From CAZQEZ01 sp964592475 (GTDB lineage: Bacteria > Bacteroidota > Bacteroidia > Cytophagales > Cyclobacteriaceae): DNA of 28,824 nt. Both the position numbers and the translations under genes were made by a program. The notes under the pieces are model-generated. The model was not told the origin of the DNA. It did no database searches and worked only from the letters and a program-made list of their open reading frames with translations. Location of the stretch: assembly GCA_964592475.1 (NCBI GenBank), contig CAZQEZ010000054.1, positions 1 to 28,824 on the forward strand, in the 5' to 3' direction. How positions within the stretch are numbered: the first letter of the stretch is position 1; the number at the start of each line of letters is the position of its first letter. Below, in pieces: positions 9,301 through 18,154 of this stretch.

Positions 9301-9872
9301 AACCGCTTTATTCTTATTATCTAAGAAAATTTGAAGGATATGATTCTGAAGGTATTTCCCAATATGAAGACGGAGATTTTCAACAGTTTATAGGTAAAAG
9401 CCCGATTCCAACCTATAATTTAGGCTTTACAACTAATATGACTTTGGGCAATTTTGATTTTACTGTTTTCTTCAATGGACAATTAGGACACTATATTTAC
9501 AACAATACTCAAAATGCATTCTTTACGAAAGGTTCTTTGGGTAGTGGACGTAATGTAACTACTGACGTACTAAATAGTGATGAATCACTTTTAAATGCCC
9601 CTGCCGTATCCACCAGATTTTTGGAAAGCGGTGACTTTCTTAGGTTACAAAATCTAAACATAGGTTATAATCTGGATTTAGATGGTGAATTCTTAAAAAA
9701 TGTAAGATTCTTTGTCAGCGGCCAAAACTTATTTGTACTTACAAATTACGCTGGCTTAGATCCTGAAGTAAATGTGAATAAAGCGATTGATGGTGTTCCT
9801 TCTTTAGGAATTGATTATACAGCATATCCACGTCCTATTACTGTAACACTTGGCTTAAATGCAACTTTTTAA
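6348..9872 (+). CDS. SusC/RagA-family TonB-dependent outer-membrane transporter with STN domain
   Basis: A large outer-membrane transporter of 1174 residues. In order: a signal peptide (1 to about 25); an STN domain (about 45-115), the periplasmic signalling part that contacts FecR; a charged linker; a carboxypeptidase-regulatory-like domain (about 166-238) with the family's PGVNIIIKGT and VFSFVGY segments; a TonB-box-like SEVVVIGYGQQ (244-254); a plug with GVQITTASGEPGAGVNIRIR and VIDGVPL; and a beta-barrel to the C-terminus, ending in the aromatic NATF. STN domains occur only in the transducer subset of SusC proteins, in agreement with the sigma and FecR genes directly upstream. SusD follows after 12 bases. 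The imported substrate cannot be deduced; polysaccharide is usual, but there is no glycoside hydrolase in this cluster. Confidence 0.95.
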   Translation: MNNKLPKSILTSLLTLIFFVSVSAADQKLAKLSSGHESPSFSQNDVKTLNYFISELEEKYKVRFNYNAYLVEGKTISLSEVDLKDKDLLESLDVLLKPFNLHYKQIRKDHYIILGNQEQETKPLRKKSLNEKHNNENKIGQESSSRSFNYLAKRDYEIKSYRQERTVTGQVTAAEDGAGIPGVNIIIKGTSTGSTTDLDGRYSVQVPEDATLVFSFVGYSTREVQVNNRSVIDIVLQTDVAELSEVVVIGYGQQEVRDATGSVASVKAKDFNQGLISSPEQLIQGKTAGVQITTASGEPGAGVNIRIRGTSSVRGGNNPLFVIDGVPLAGNEISGGAADIGRGKGSAKNPLNFLNPSDIESIDILKDASATAIYGSRGANGVVLITTKSGKGQSNTFTYNANTSIAQMANRFDLLNREQFLSGVEQLGADRSDLDFGGNTNWQDEISRTAISHRHDLAYANSFNTGNYRASISYENQQGIIRNTAMERITGRLNFNKSFFQDRLNFGVQATLSRINDEAAAITDDAGFEGDLLGSTYMANPTWENDPEIQISNTNANPLSMLEYYQDNTNTNRALINLSLEFEIVNDLNFRVNYGFDRSHSERGGAYSPELFLSNGIFDFGRGFITENNTNSDLLEAFFDFNKDLGNSKISAVLGYSYQQFNVSGNRVQGWGFNNPEMNVMIDNLHQSYDVLSNNVNSSFQQLGFSDNIFFINKLFPSPETVEFTDRPSVPVRSVAAELFDFTDEIQSFFGRLNYAINDKYLFTVTARVDGSTKFGGNNKYGFFPSAAFAWRLSDEVFIPEAFDDLKLRLGYGVTGNQEIPHNLHQQRIQYRGFNDPDQPFSIGNNGAVNPPGFNDVAFDNPDLQWEQTSQYNIGLDFGFGDGKFSGTLDFYRKVTTDLLIQQFSAQPAPQQFNWINLDADVINSGVELNLNYYAIAGDNFGLDFGFNVSYNDNVIDGLEIPINTGAISGQGLTGAFAQRLFDGQPLYSYYLRKFEGYDSEGISQYEDGDFQQFIGKSPIPTYNLGFTTNMTLGNFDFTVFFNGQLGHYIYNNTQNAFFTKGSLGSGRNVTTDVLNSDESLLNAPAVSTRFLESGDFLRLQNLNIGYNLDLDGEFLKNVRFFVSGQNLFVLTNYAGLDPEVNVNKAIDGVPSLGIDYTAYPRPITVTLGLNATF

Positions 9873-9884
9873 ATTAAAAATATT

Positions 9885-11411
9885 ATGATTATGAATTCTC
9901 ATATTAAACTATTTATTTTACTTCTTTTTGTATTTGCTTTTTCAGCATGTACTGATCTTGAAGTTGAAGAGAAAGATTCATTGGTAATCGAAACCGAAAC
10001 CGGTGAATTTGCCGGGGTAGATCCTGCTGCCTCTTTAACTTCGGCCTACCGGGATTTAAGAGCATTCAATACCCAGGAGAATTTATTTGCTTTATCTGAG
10101 GTATCATCGGATGAGTTATTAGTGCCTACCAGAGGTACTGACTGGGGTGACAATGGGGTTTGGCGAAACCTGCAGCAACATACCTGGGGTGTAGATCACC
10201 GGGATATTTTAGGTACCTGGAACACCTTGAATTCTAATGTTTTTCGATTAAATCAGATTTTGAATCCAGCGTCCAATCCTAATGCTACTCAAACTGCTGA
10301 GGCTAAATTTTTAAGGGCCTACAACATGTTTTGGATTCTTGATTTGTATGGACAAATACCTTTTCGTGAAGCTGATGAAGGAGTAAGTGTTGTACCAAGA
10401 GTACTAAATGCGCAGGAGGCTTTCAATTTTATCGAGCAGGATCTTACAGAAGCGATACCTGATTTGCCTGATTTTGGCCCTGAAGGTCAAACAATTAATG
10501 CTTCTAAGGCTGCTGGGCACTTTTTATTAGCAAAGCTACTACTTAATAAAAGTGTTTATCTGGGTGGTGAGCCGCAGGCAGCAGATATGACAAGAGTAAT
10601 AGAAAATGTAGATGCGATTACAGATGCGGGTTTCGCTTTAGAAGACGGCTATTTTGAGATATTTGAACCTTCTCCGGATTCTGAAACAATTTTGTATACC
10701 GATGCAGCAATTGAAAACAGGGTTTGGAATACATTGCATTACGCGCAGGGAACACCGGCAAACCCGGGAGGTGGTTGGAATGGATTTACCACTACAGCTG
10801 ATTTTTATGCATTATTTGAAGGCGACGATGGCCAGAATACTCCTGGAAGCAACCAGGAAGAAAGACGTGGATTTGTGCCTACCGATGGTTCCAATTATGG
10901 CGTTGGTTATGGTTTCCTTGTGGGGCAACAGTATGATTCTCTTGGAGCGCAATTAACAGATAGGGTTGGTAATCCTTTAGTTTTCACCAAAGAATTGCCC
11001 GGATTAGCGGGTAATAATGAACGTACCGGAATCAGGGTCATTAAGTATCATCCGCAAGATGAAATTCAACAGCATATGATACTTTTGCGATATGCTGATG
11101 CTTACCTAATGAAAATTGAAGCAATGCTTAGAGGAGGTTCTTCTGACGATGATGCATTAACTCTGTACAATGAATTAAGAGAAATAAGAGATGCATCCAC
11201 AGCAAGTGAAATCACCCTCAATGATGTATTGGATGAAAGAGGTAGAGAGCTTTACATCGAAGGATGGCGCAGAAATGACCAAAAAAGATTTGGCACATTT
11301 AATTCTACCTGGTTATTCAAAAATAGTACAGAGGAGTTCAGAGCTTTATTTCCTATTCCGGCTAACGCAATAGCTACCAACCCCAATCTGGAACAAAATC
11401 CGGGTTATTAA
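9885..11411 (+). CDS. SusD/RagB-family nutrient-binding lipoprotein
   Basis: The surface lid protein that pairs with the SusC just upstream. It has 508 residues, a usual size. A lipoprotein signal ends in FSAC with the lipidated Cys at 22. SusD-type segments include AEAKFLRAYNMFWILDLYGQIPF (family TPR helices), LLRYADAYLMKIEAM near the C-terminus, and the closing RGRELYIEGWRRNDQKRFG and FPIPANAI segments, which are strong signatures of the RagB/SusD family. A second ATG at 9891 is an equally possible start. The gene ends in a strong hairpin 30 bases after the stop, before the next gene of the locus. Confidence 0.95.
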   Translation: MIMNSHIKLFILLLFVFAFSACTDLEVEEKDSLVIETETGEFAGVDPAASLTSAYRDLRAFNTQENLFALSEVSSDELLVPTRGTDWGDNGVWRNLQQHTWGVDHRDILGTWNTLNSNVFRLNQILNPASNPNATQTAEAKFLRAYNMFWILDLYGQIPFREADEGVSVVPRVLNAQEAFNFIEQDLTEAIPDLPDFGPEGQTINASKAAGHFLLAKLLLNKSVYLGGEPQAADMTRVIENVDAITDAGFALEDGYFEIFEPSPDSETILYTDAAIENRVWNTLHYAQGTPANPGGGWNGFTTTADFYALFEGDDGQNTPGSNQEERRGFVPTDGSNYGVGYGFLVGQQYDSLGAQLTDRVGNPLVFTKELPGLAGNNERTGIRVIKYHPQDEIQQHMILLRYADAYLMKIEAMLRGGSSDDDALTLYNELREIRDASTASEITLNDVLDERGRELYIEGWRRNDQKRFGTFNSTWLFKNSTEEFRALFPIPANAIATNPNLEQNPGY

Positions 11412-11441
11412 GGAATAAGAATTAATATATCATTGTTAAAT

Positions 11442-11473
11442 AAAAAGAAAGTCATTGATTTGGCTTTCTTTTT
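11442..11473 (+). terminator. Hairpin after susD, intrinsic terminator or attenuator
   Basis: A 12-base-pair stem (11442-11453 with 11462-11473, one G-T pair) encloses an 8-base loop, with the right arm ending in a run of five T. It fits an intrinsic terminator, though the T run is part of the stem. The next gene starts 18 bases later and no clear promoter fits in between, so partial readthrough is the likely design. Confidence 0.65.
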
Positions 11474-11491
11474 GGCATTTAATATTAGTGT

Positions 11492-14400
11492 ATGAAAAAC
11501 ACCCCGCTGCTTTTGCTTTACTATTTCCTGGCTTTATTTACTATATTTTTATCTGGTTGTGGAAATAAAGAGGATCATCAGTTTGAAAGATTATCTTCAT
11601 CCCAAACCAACATTGAATTTATCAATCAACTGCAGTTACACGAGGATTTTGACGTTTTCCGCTACCGCAATTACTACAATGGCGGCGGGGTGGCTATCGG
11701 CGACATCAACAACGATGGGCTGGCCGATATATACTTCACTGCCAATATGTTGCCCAACAAACTTTATATCAACCTGGGAGATTTTAAATTTGAAGACATT
11801 ACCGAAAAAGCTGGTGTTGCCGGCGGCAAAGAATGGTCTACCGGGGTGGTGATGGCCGATGTAAATGGTGATGGCCTGCTTGATATTTACGTGTGCAATT
11901 CGGGTGATGTGATGGGAGGAAAGCGAGAGAATGAGCTTTTTATCAATAATGGCAATGAAACATTTTCCGAAAAAGCGTATGAATATGGACTGGCCGACAA
12001 AGGATTTAGCACTCATGCTGCTTTTTTCGATTACGACCAGGATGGCGACCTCGACTGCTACGTGCTCAATAATTCCTTCCGGCCGGTTTCATCGCTCGGT
12101 TACGAAAATATCCGCCATGTACGCGATTCTACCGGTGGCGATAAACTTTACAAAAATGAGAATGGCTTTTTTACTGATGTAAGTGAAGAAGCTGGTATTT
12201 ATGGCAGCGTGATAGGCTTCGGGCTGGGAGTTACGGTTTCCGATGTAGACCAGGATGGCTGGATGGATATTTACGTGAGTAATGACTTCTTCGAGCGGGA
12301 TTACCTCTATATCAACCAGCAGGATGGTACTTTTAAAGACGAACTTCCCCGGCGTATGGGGCACATCAGCAATTTTTCCATGGGTACTGATGCAGCAGAC
12401 CTCAACAACGACGGTTTTCCGGAAATCTTTGTCACCGATATGCTGCCCAAAGACGAAAAGCGTATGAAGACTATGGTCAATTTCGAATCGTACGACGTGC
12501 ACCAGATCAAGCTAAAAAACGACTACTACGAACAATACATGCGCAACACGCTGCAACTCAATCGGGGCGATGGCACCTTCAGCGAGATTGGCCAGTTTGC
12601 CGGTGTACAGGCTACCGACTGGAGTTGGGGTGCATTGCTGGCCGATTTTGACAATGACCTGCACAAAGAAATTTATGTAACCAATGGTATTTACAAAGAT
12701 GTGATCGACCAGGATTTTATCAACTACCTGGCCAATGAAGAAAATATGATCGCCGCTATGCGGGCCCAAACAGTCAATTTTGAAAAGCTGGTGGAAAAAA
12801 TGCCTTCTCAAAAACTCAGCAATTTTTTATTCAAGCGCGATGACAGCCTGCGCTACCGCGATACTTCGGCAGAATGGGGCCTGAACGAACCCTCCTTTTC
12901 CAATGGCGCCGCTTATGGCGACCTGGACAACGACGGAGACCTCGACCTGGTGGTAAACAATGTCAACATGGAGCCCTTCATTTATCGCAATACAGCCAGC
13001 CAGCGCGGAAAGAATTTTATAAAGCTTTCTTTTGTGGGTCCGGATAAAAATACCAGGGGGGTGGGCGCCAGTGTAAAAATTTTTGCCGGAGGGCATCAGT
13101 TACTTTGGGAAAATATGCCCACTAAAGGCTTTCAGGCATCCATGGCTTACACGGCCACAATTGGATTGGATACCTTGCAATCAATAGATAGTCTGTTGGT
13201 AAACTGGGGTTATAAAAAAAGACAAAAATTAATCAACCTGCCTGTAAATCAACACCTTACGTTGTCAATTGCCAATGCTGAAGATTTTAAACCGACGCCA
13301 ATTGATTCAGTAGTAACTATTTTTGAGCCAGCTGATAATACCCTGAAAATTAATTATCGGCATGAAGAAAACCGCTACATAGACTTTAATAATGAACGAT
13401 TGCTGTATCATCAATTGAGCAGGGAAGGACCTGCTCTGGCGGTGGCTGATATTAACGGTGATGGCTTGGATGATATGTTTGTAGGTGGCGCCACCGGCCA
13501 GGCGGGAAAAATAATTTTACAAAGCAACAACGGTTTTAATACCATCGATATACCGGTATTTGAAAATGATAAAAGACAGGAAGATGTAGAGGCGCTATTT
13601 TTTGATGCCGACGGTGATGGCGACCCTGACTTGTACGTGGTAAGTGGCGGCTATTCATTCAATGAAAACGCGAGAGAATACCAGGACCGTTTATACCTAA
13701 ATACCGGTTTTAATGGGAATGTTCCCACTTTTGTGAAGGCAGAAAAAAATATTCCGGCCAACTATACCATGAATGGATGCGTACGAGCGGCTGATTTTGA
13801 TGGTGATGGCGACCTTGATCTTTTCGTTGGAGGCAGGGCTATTCCCGGCAAATATGGTATGGCGCCCGCCAGCCAGTTATTGATCAACGACGGATCGGGC
13901 TATTTTCGTGATGAAACTAACCGTTTGGCCATGGGTTTCAACAACCTGGGCATGGTAACTGATGCTGCCTGGATTGACATAGACAATGACCAGGACCTCG
14001 ACCTTGTGGTGGTAGGCGAGTGGATGCCAATCGTAATTTTTAAGAACAATGGTACCAACCTGGAAAGGTTAAATAATGTACCGGGACTTACCCAGACAGA
14101 AGGATGGTGGCGCAGTATTTATCCTTTTGATATCAACCAGGATGGCAACATGGATTTACTGGCCGGAAATTTTGGCCTCAATACAAGGTACAAAACCTCT
14201 GTTGATCGACCGCTTACCATGTTTCTCAATGATTTTGATGACAATGGTATGATGGAGTCAGTTTATGCATATTACCATCAGGATAGTCTTTATCCACTGG
14301 CATTGCGACACGACCTGATTGGTCAGATGCCATCGCTCAAGAAGAAATATGTGCATTATCACCAGTATGCCGGGCAAACCATTGATCAAATATTTTCGGC

Positions 14401-14803
14401 CGAAAAACTGGATGAAAGCTATCAAAATAAACTGAATCAATTAGCTTCGGTGGCTATAATTAACCACGGCGATGGTCACTTCTCCACCAAACCACTACCC
14501 GTTCCCGTGCAATGGTCGCCGGTATTTACTTTTTTAGCTCATGATTTTAATCACGATGGTGAGCAGGAACTTTTTGTGGGTGGCAATTTTTCCGCTGTGA
14601 AACCGGAAGAGGGGCGTTATGATGCGAATACCGGTTTGTTACTTGGTTTTAACAATGGAGAAGCTGAAATGATAGATCAACACGAAACCGGTCTCAGGAT
14701 TACCGGAGATATGAAAAAGGCCGTAGTGCTCAACAGTGCTGGAGATAGAAAGTATTTAGTGGTAGCCAGAAATAATCAGGAATTAGCAATTTATGAATTT
14801 TAA
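11492..14803 (+). CDS. CRTAC1-like FG-GAP/VCBS repeat lipoprotein with ASPIC/UnbV domain (copy 1)
   Basis: A large surface or periplasmic lipoprotein of 1103 residues with a LSGC lipobox (Cys23). About fourteen calcium-loop repeats of the form DxNxDGxxD are visible (GDINNDGLADIY, ADVNGDGLLDIY, ADFDGDGDLDLF and others). They form two groups, one on each side of an ASPIC/UnbV domain at about 506-594, consistent with two beta-propellers joined by that domain. This architecture is that of CRTAC1-like proteins, which are thought to bind partners or ligands; no catalytic motif is seen. It is the first of a tandem pair; its 3' end overlaps the start of the second by 11 bases, implying translational coupling. 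G+C is high from about 11640 to 13130 and falls to background after that. The biochemical role is unknown. Confidence 0.85.
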   Translation: MKNTPLLLLYYFLALFTIFLSGCGNKEDHQFERLSSSQTNIEFINQLQLHEDFDVFRYRNYYNGGGVAIGDINNDGLADIYFTANMLPNKLYINLGDFKFEDITEKAGVAGGKEWSTGVVMADVNGDGLLDIYVCNSGDVMGGKRENELFINNGNETFSEKAYEYGLADKGFSTHAAFFDYDQDGDLDCYVLNNSFRPVSSLGYENIRHVRDSTGGDKLYKNENGFFTDVSEEAGIYGSVIGFGLGVTVSDVDQDGWMDIYVSNDFFERDYLYINQQDGTFKDELPRRMGHISNFSMGTDAADLNNDGFPEIFVTDMLPKDEKRMKTMVNFESYDVHQIKLKNDYYEQYMRNTLQLNRGDGTFSEIGQFAGVQATDWSWGALLADFDNDLHKEIYVTNGIYKDVIDQDFINYLANEENMIAAMRAQTVNFEKLVEKMPSQKLSNFLFKRDDSLRYRDTSAEWGLNEPSFSNGAAYGDLDNDGDLDLVVNNVNMEPFIYRNTASQRGKNFIKLSFVGPDKNTRGVGASVKIFAGGHQLLWENMPTKGFQASMAYTATIGLDTLQSIDSLLVNWGYKKRQKLINLPVNQHLTLSIANAEDFKPTPIDSVVTIFEPADNTLKINYRHEENRYIDFNNERLLYHQLSREGPALAVADINGDGLDDMFVGGATGQAGKIILQSNNGFNTIDIPVFENDKRQEDVEALFFDADGDGDPDLYVVSGGYSFNENAREYQDRLYLNTGFNGNVPTFVKAEKNIPANYTMNGCVRAADFDGDGDLDLFVGGRAIPGKYGMAPASQLLINDGSGYFRDETNRLAMGFNNLGMVTDAAWIDIDNDQDLDLVVVGEWMPIVIFKNNGTNLERLNNVPGLTQTEGWWRSIYPFDINQDGNMDLLAGNFGLNTRYKTSVDRPLTMFLNDFDDNGMMESVYAYYHQDSLYPLALRHDLIGQMPSLKKKYVHYHQYAGQTIDQIFSAEKLDESYQNKLNQLASVAIINHGDGHFSTKPLPVPVQWSPVFTFLAHDFNHDGEQELFVGGNFSAVKPEEGRYDANTGLLLGFNNGEAEMIDQHETGLRITGDMKKAVVLNSAGDRKYLVVARNNQELAIYEF

Positions 14804-17800
14804 AACAAGTATGATCAGGGTCACGCTGTTATTAGCCATAGCTTTACATTTAGCAGGCTGCAATACGGAGAAAAGGTTTGAGTTATTGAAGCCGACGCAT
14901 ACCGGTGTGCATTTCAGTAACAACCTGGAGGAGACACCGCAAATGAATATTTTTACATACTTATATTTTTACAATGGCGGTGGGGTGGCAGCCGGCGATC
15001 TCAACAGTGATGGATTGCCCGACTTGTATTTCACCTCAAATCTCGACAGTAACCGGCTTTACCTGAATAAAGGTGATTTCAAATTTGAAGATATTACAGC
15101 AAAGACCAACTTGTTTGGTAAGAGAGGCTGGACCACTGGTGTTGCCATGGCAGATGTAAATGGAGACGGAAAATTGGATATTTATGTGAGTCAATTGGGT
15201 GATTATAAAAATATAATGGGTAAAAACCAACTTTATATCAACCAGGGAAATGATGAAAATGGCATTCCGCAGTTTAAGGAAGAAGCCGGTAAGTGGGGAC
15301 TCGACCTGAAAGGCTTTTCTACTCAGGCAGCTTTTTTTGATTACGACCTCGATGGTGATCTGGATATGTACATGCTCAATCACTCGGTACATAGCAATGG
15401 CACTTATGAACGCTCTGACCTGAGGGGGCAAGTACATCCGCTGGCAGGCGATAAACTCATGCGCAATGATGGCGACAAATTTACCGATGTGAGCCAGGAG
15501 TCAGGCATTTATAGCAGCGCGTTGGGATATGGACTGGGCATTACCATTGCCGATATCAATTGGGATGGTTATCCTGATATTTATGTAGGCAATGATTTTC
15601 ATGAAGATGATTATCTTTATATTAATAACGGAGATGGCACATTTTCGGAAAAATTAGGCGACATGATCATGCATACCAGCCGTTTTTCTATGGGCAATGA
15701 CGTGGCCGATCTCAACAATGATGGTTTGCCGGACATCGTTTCCCTGGATATGCTGCCGGCCGATCCGGAAAAACTAAAGGCCAGTGCCGGTGAAGATGCT
15801 TTTGATGTGTACCATCTCAAGCTCAATTATGGTTATAAGCATCAGTATTCACGCAATACTTTACAATTAAATTTAGGCAATGGTAAGTTTTCCGAAATAG
15901 CCTTATTGTCCGGTATTTATGCCACCGACTGGAGCTGGTCATCATTGGTGGCCGATTTTGATCTTGATGGCTACCAGGATATATTCATCTCCAATGGCAT
16001 AAAGAGGAGAATGAACGACCTGGATTATATCAATTTTATTTCAAATGATGCCATTCAACATCGGCTGGAAGGTGATCTGACCGATGCAGAACTGGCCCTG
16101 GTGGAGGAAATGCCGGTGGTAAAAATCTCCAATTATATTTACCGGAACCAGGGCAATTTGAAATTCAAAGATCAAAGCCACGAATGGGGGATTGACCATG
16201 AATCATTTTCCAACGGGGCCGTTTATGTAGACCTGGATAATGACGGAGACCTTGATCTGGTGACCAATAACATTGACCAACCGGCATTTATTTATAAAAA
16301 TAATACGATTGACGGGAAGAAAGCCGCAGATGAGGTAAACTTTTTAAAAGTAAAATTTAATGGTAAAGCACCCAATTTATTGGGGGTGGGAGCTAAGCTA
16401 GTATTTGCCCTGGAGACAGGTAAAATTATCCGGGAAAACTTTACCACCCGTGGTTTTCAGTCTACCATGACCCCGGAAATGATCGTGGGCCTGGGCAAAC
16501 AAACCAAAATAGACTCCCTCTGGGTGATTTGGCCCGATAAAACATTTCAACTGCTGCAAAATGTAGCTACCAATCAAACATTGATCGTGAACCAAGCAGA
16601 GGCAAAAGGGAATTACCGCTTTAATGCCTCTTCTGAAACTATCTTTTCAAAAACAGCTCAACCCGGTCTTGATTATAAACACCAGGAAAATCGCTACATC
16701 GAATTCAATCGCGAACCACTGATCCCGCACATGAGTTCCACCGAAGGCCCACACATAATGGTGGCAGACCTGAATGGTGATGGATTAGATGACATTTGGT
16801 TACCCGGAGCTAAGAGAGTATCCTCTTCAATTTATTTACAAACGGAAAACGGCTGGAAACATCATTATCAGGAGTCATTTCGGCAGGATAGTCTGGCCGA
16901 GGACATCATGGCCGAAAATCTTGATGTGGATAATGATGGAGATATTGATTTGATTGTGATAAGTGGCGGCAACGAATTTCAAAAAGATAATGCCCCACTT
17001 AGGGTACGGGTTTATATCAATGACGGTAAGGCAAATTTTAAGCGTGATGATCAGGTATTACCCGAAATTCATGTTACCGGTGGATGTATCAGTAAAGGAG
17101 ATTTTGATCAGGACGGCCACCAGGATATTTTCATAGGAGGAAGTGTAGTGCCCTGGGCCTATGGTGTAACCCCCGAAAGTTACTTGCTGCGCAATACTGG
17201 TGGAGGCAAGTTTGAAAATTATTCTTCATCGACTGAAGGACTGGCCAAGGTTGGAATGGCAAAAACAGCCGTATGGGCAGATTTAGATGGCGATCAGTTT
17301 CCTGAATTGATTGTGGCTGGTGAATGGATGCCGGTGACCGTGTTTAAAAATAACAATGGAAAATTACAAAAATTGAAAAATAGCAACCTTGATCAATTCA
17401 AGGGATGGTGGCAAAGCCTGGCGGTAAAAGATGTCGACAATGACGGAAATCCGGATATTATCGCCGGCAATCTCGGTCTCAACAGTAAATTGAAGGCCTC
17501 GCAAGATCAACCAGTTTCATTATATTATGGCGATTTTGATGAAAACCAGGTAAACGAGCAGCTGTTGGTTTACTACCGGCAGGGCAAGCCAACTTTATTT
17601 GCCAGTAAGGATGAATTGATCAAGCAAATGCCTTCTTTGAAGAGTAAATTTTTGAAATATGCTGATTATGCCAGGGCCGATCTATACGATATTTTTCCGA
17701 AATCAAAATTTGATGCGGCTCTGCAATTGCAGGCTACCGAATTGCGTTCGGGAGTTTTTTATAATCATGACGGTAATTTTGAGTTCAGCCCACTTCCGGT

Positions 17801-18134
17801 TGAAGCCCAGTTTTCTCCCGTATATGCATTGCAAGTAATTGATTATGACCTGGATGGGAATTTTGATATACTGGGTGCCGGAAACTTTTATGATGTCAAC
17901 ATACAATTTGGTCGCTATGATGCCGGTTTTGGTTTTTTACTGCGCAATGATGGCAAAGGCAACTATACCTGGATTGGCAATGGTAAATCCGGATTAAATT
18001 TGAGTGGCCAGGTTCGTGATATTAAAGCCTTGAATACTGTTCAGGGTACTGTTTATGTCGTTGCCGGCAACAATGATAGTCTTAGAGTAATAAAACAAAA
18101 TAGTAATTCTGCCGGAAATTTGGTAGAACGTTGA
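14793..18134 (+). CDS. CRTAC1-like FG-GAP/VCBS repeat lipoprotein with ASPIC/UnbV domain (copy 2)
   Basis: A paralogue of the preceding gene, 1113 residues, with a LAGC lipobox (Cys23). It has the same layout: about fourteen DxDxDG-type calcium-loop repeats (ADVNGDGKLDIY, FDYDLDGDLDMY, GDFDQDGHQDIF), split by an ASPIC/UnbV domain at about 514-603. N-terminal stretches such as YNGGGVA and GDFKFEDIT are shared almost word for word with copy 1, but the two proteins differ widely elsewhere, so the duplication is old. The ATG lies inside the last codons of copy 1 in another frame (11-base overlap). The haloperoxidase-like gene follows after 20 bases. The two copies may form a heteromer on the cell surface; that is inference. 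Confidence 0.85.
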   Translation: MNFKTSMIRVTLLLAIALHLAGCNTEKRFELLKPTHTGVHFSNNLEETPQMNIFTYLYFYNGGGVAAGDLNSDGLPDLYFTSNLDSNRLYLNKGDFKFEDITAKTNLFGKRGWTTGVAMADVNGDGKLDIYVSQLGDYKNIMGKNQLYINQGNDENGIPQFKEEAGKWGLDLKGFSTQAAFFDYDLDGDLDMYMLNHSVHSNGTYERSDLRGQVHPLAGDKLMRNDGDKFTDVSQESGIYSSALGYGLGITIADINWDGYPDIYVGNDFHEDDYLYINNGDGTFSEKLGDMIMHTSRFSMGNDVADLNNDGLPDIVSLDMLPADPEKLKASAGEDAFDVYHLKLNYGYKHQYSRNTLQLNLGNGKFSEIALLSGIYATDWSWSSLVADFDLDGYQDIFISNGIKRRMNDLDYINFISNDAIQHRLEGDLTDAELALVEEMPVVKISNYIYRNQGNLKFKDQSHEWGIDHESFSNGAVYVDLDNDGDLDLVTNNIDQPAFIYKNNTIDGKKAADEVNFLKVKFNGKAPNLLGVGAKLVFALETGKIIRENFTTRGFQSTMTPEMIVGLGKQTKIDSLWVIWPDKTFQLLQNVATNQTLIVNQAEAKGNYRFNASSETIFSKTAQPGLDYKHQENRYIEFNREPLIPHMSSTEGPHIMVADLNGDGLDDIWLPGAKRVSSSIYLQTENGWKHHYQESFRQDSLAEDIMAENLDVDNDGDIDLIVISGGNEFQKDNAPLRVRVYINDGKANFKRDDQVLPEIHVTGGCISKGDFDQDGHQDIFIGGSVVPWAYGVTPESYLLRNTGGGKFENYSSSTEGLAKVGMAKTAVWADLDGDQFPELIVAGEWMPVTVFKNNNGKLQKLKNSNLDQFKGWWQSLAVKDVDNDGNPDIIAGNLGLNSKLKASQDQPVSLYYGDFDENQVNEQLLVYYRQGKPTLFASKDELIKQMPSLKSKFLKYADYARADLYDIFPKSKFDAALQLQATELRSGVFYNHDGNFEFSPLPVEAQFSPVYALQVIDYDLDGNFDILGAGNFYDVNIQFGRYDAGFGFLLRNDGKGNYTWIGNGKSGLNLSGQVRDIKALNTVQGTVYVVAGNNDSLRVIKQNSNSAGNLVER

Positions 18135-18154
18135 GAGAAAATTGAAAATCGCGT

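Noticed and set aside
11636..12502. Antisense open frames of 126 and 137 codons inside the first CRTAC1-like gene
   Set aside because: They are mirrors of repeated DxDxDG codons, rich in I, V and H, with no domain, and sit under a well-supported gene.
11690..17900. Repeated short DNA motifs such as GATGTAAATGGTGATGG
   Set aside because: They encode the calcium-loop repeats of the FG-GAP proteins and are protein-level repeats, not a DNA repeat or CRISPR array.
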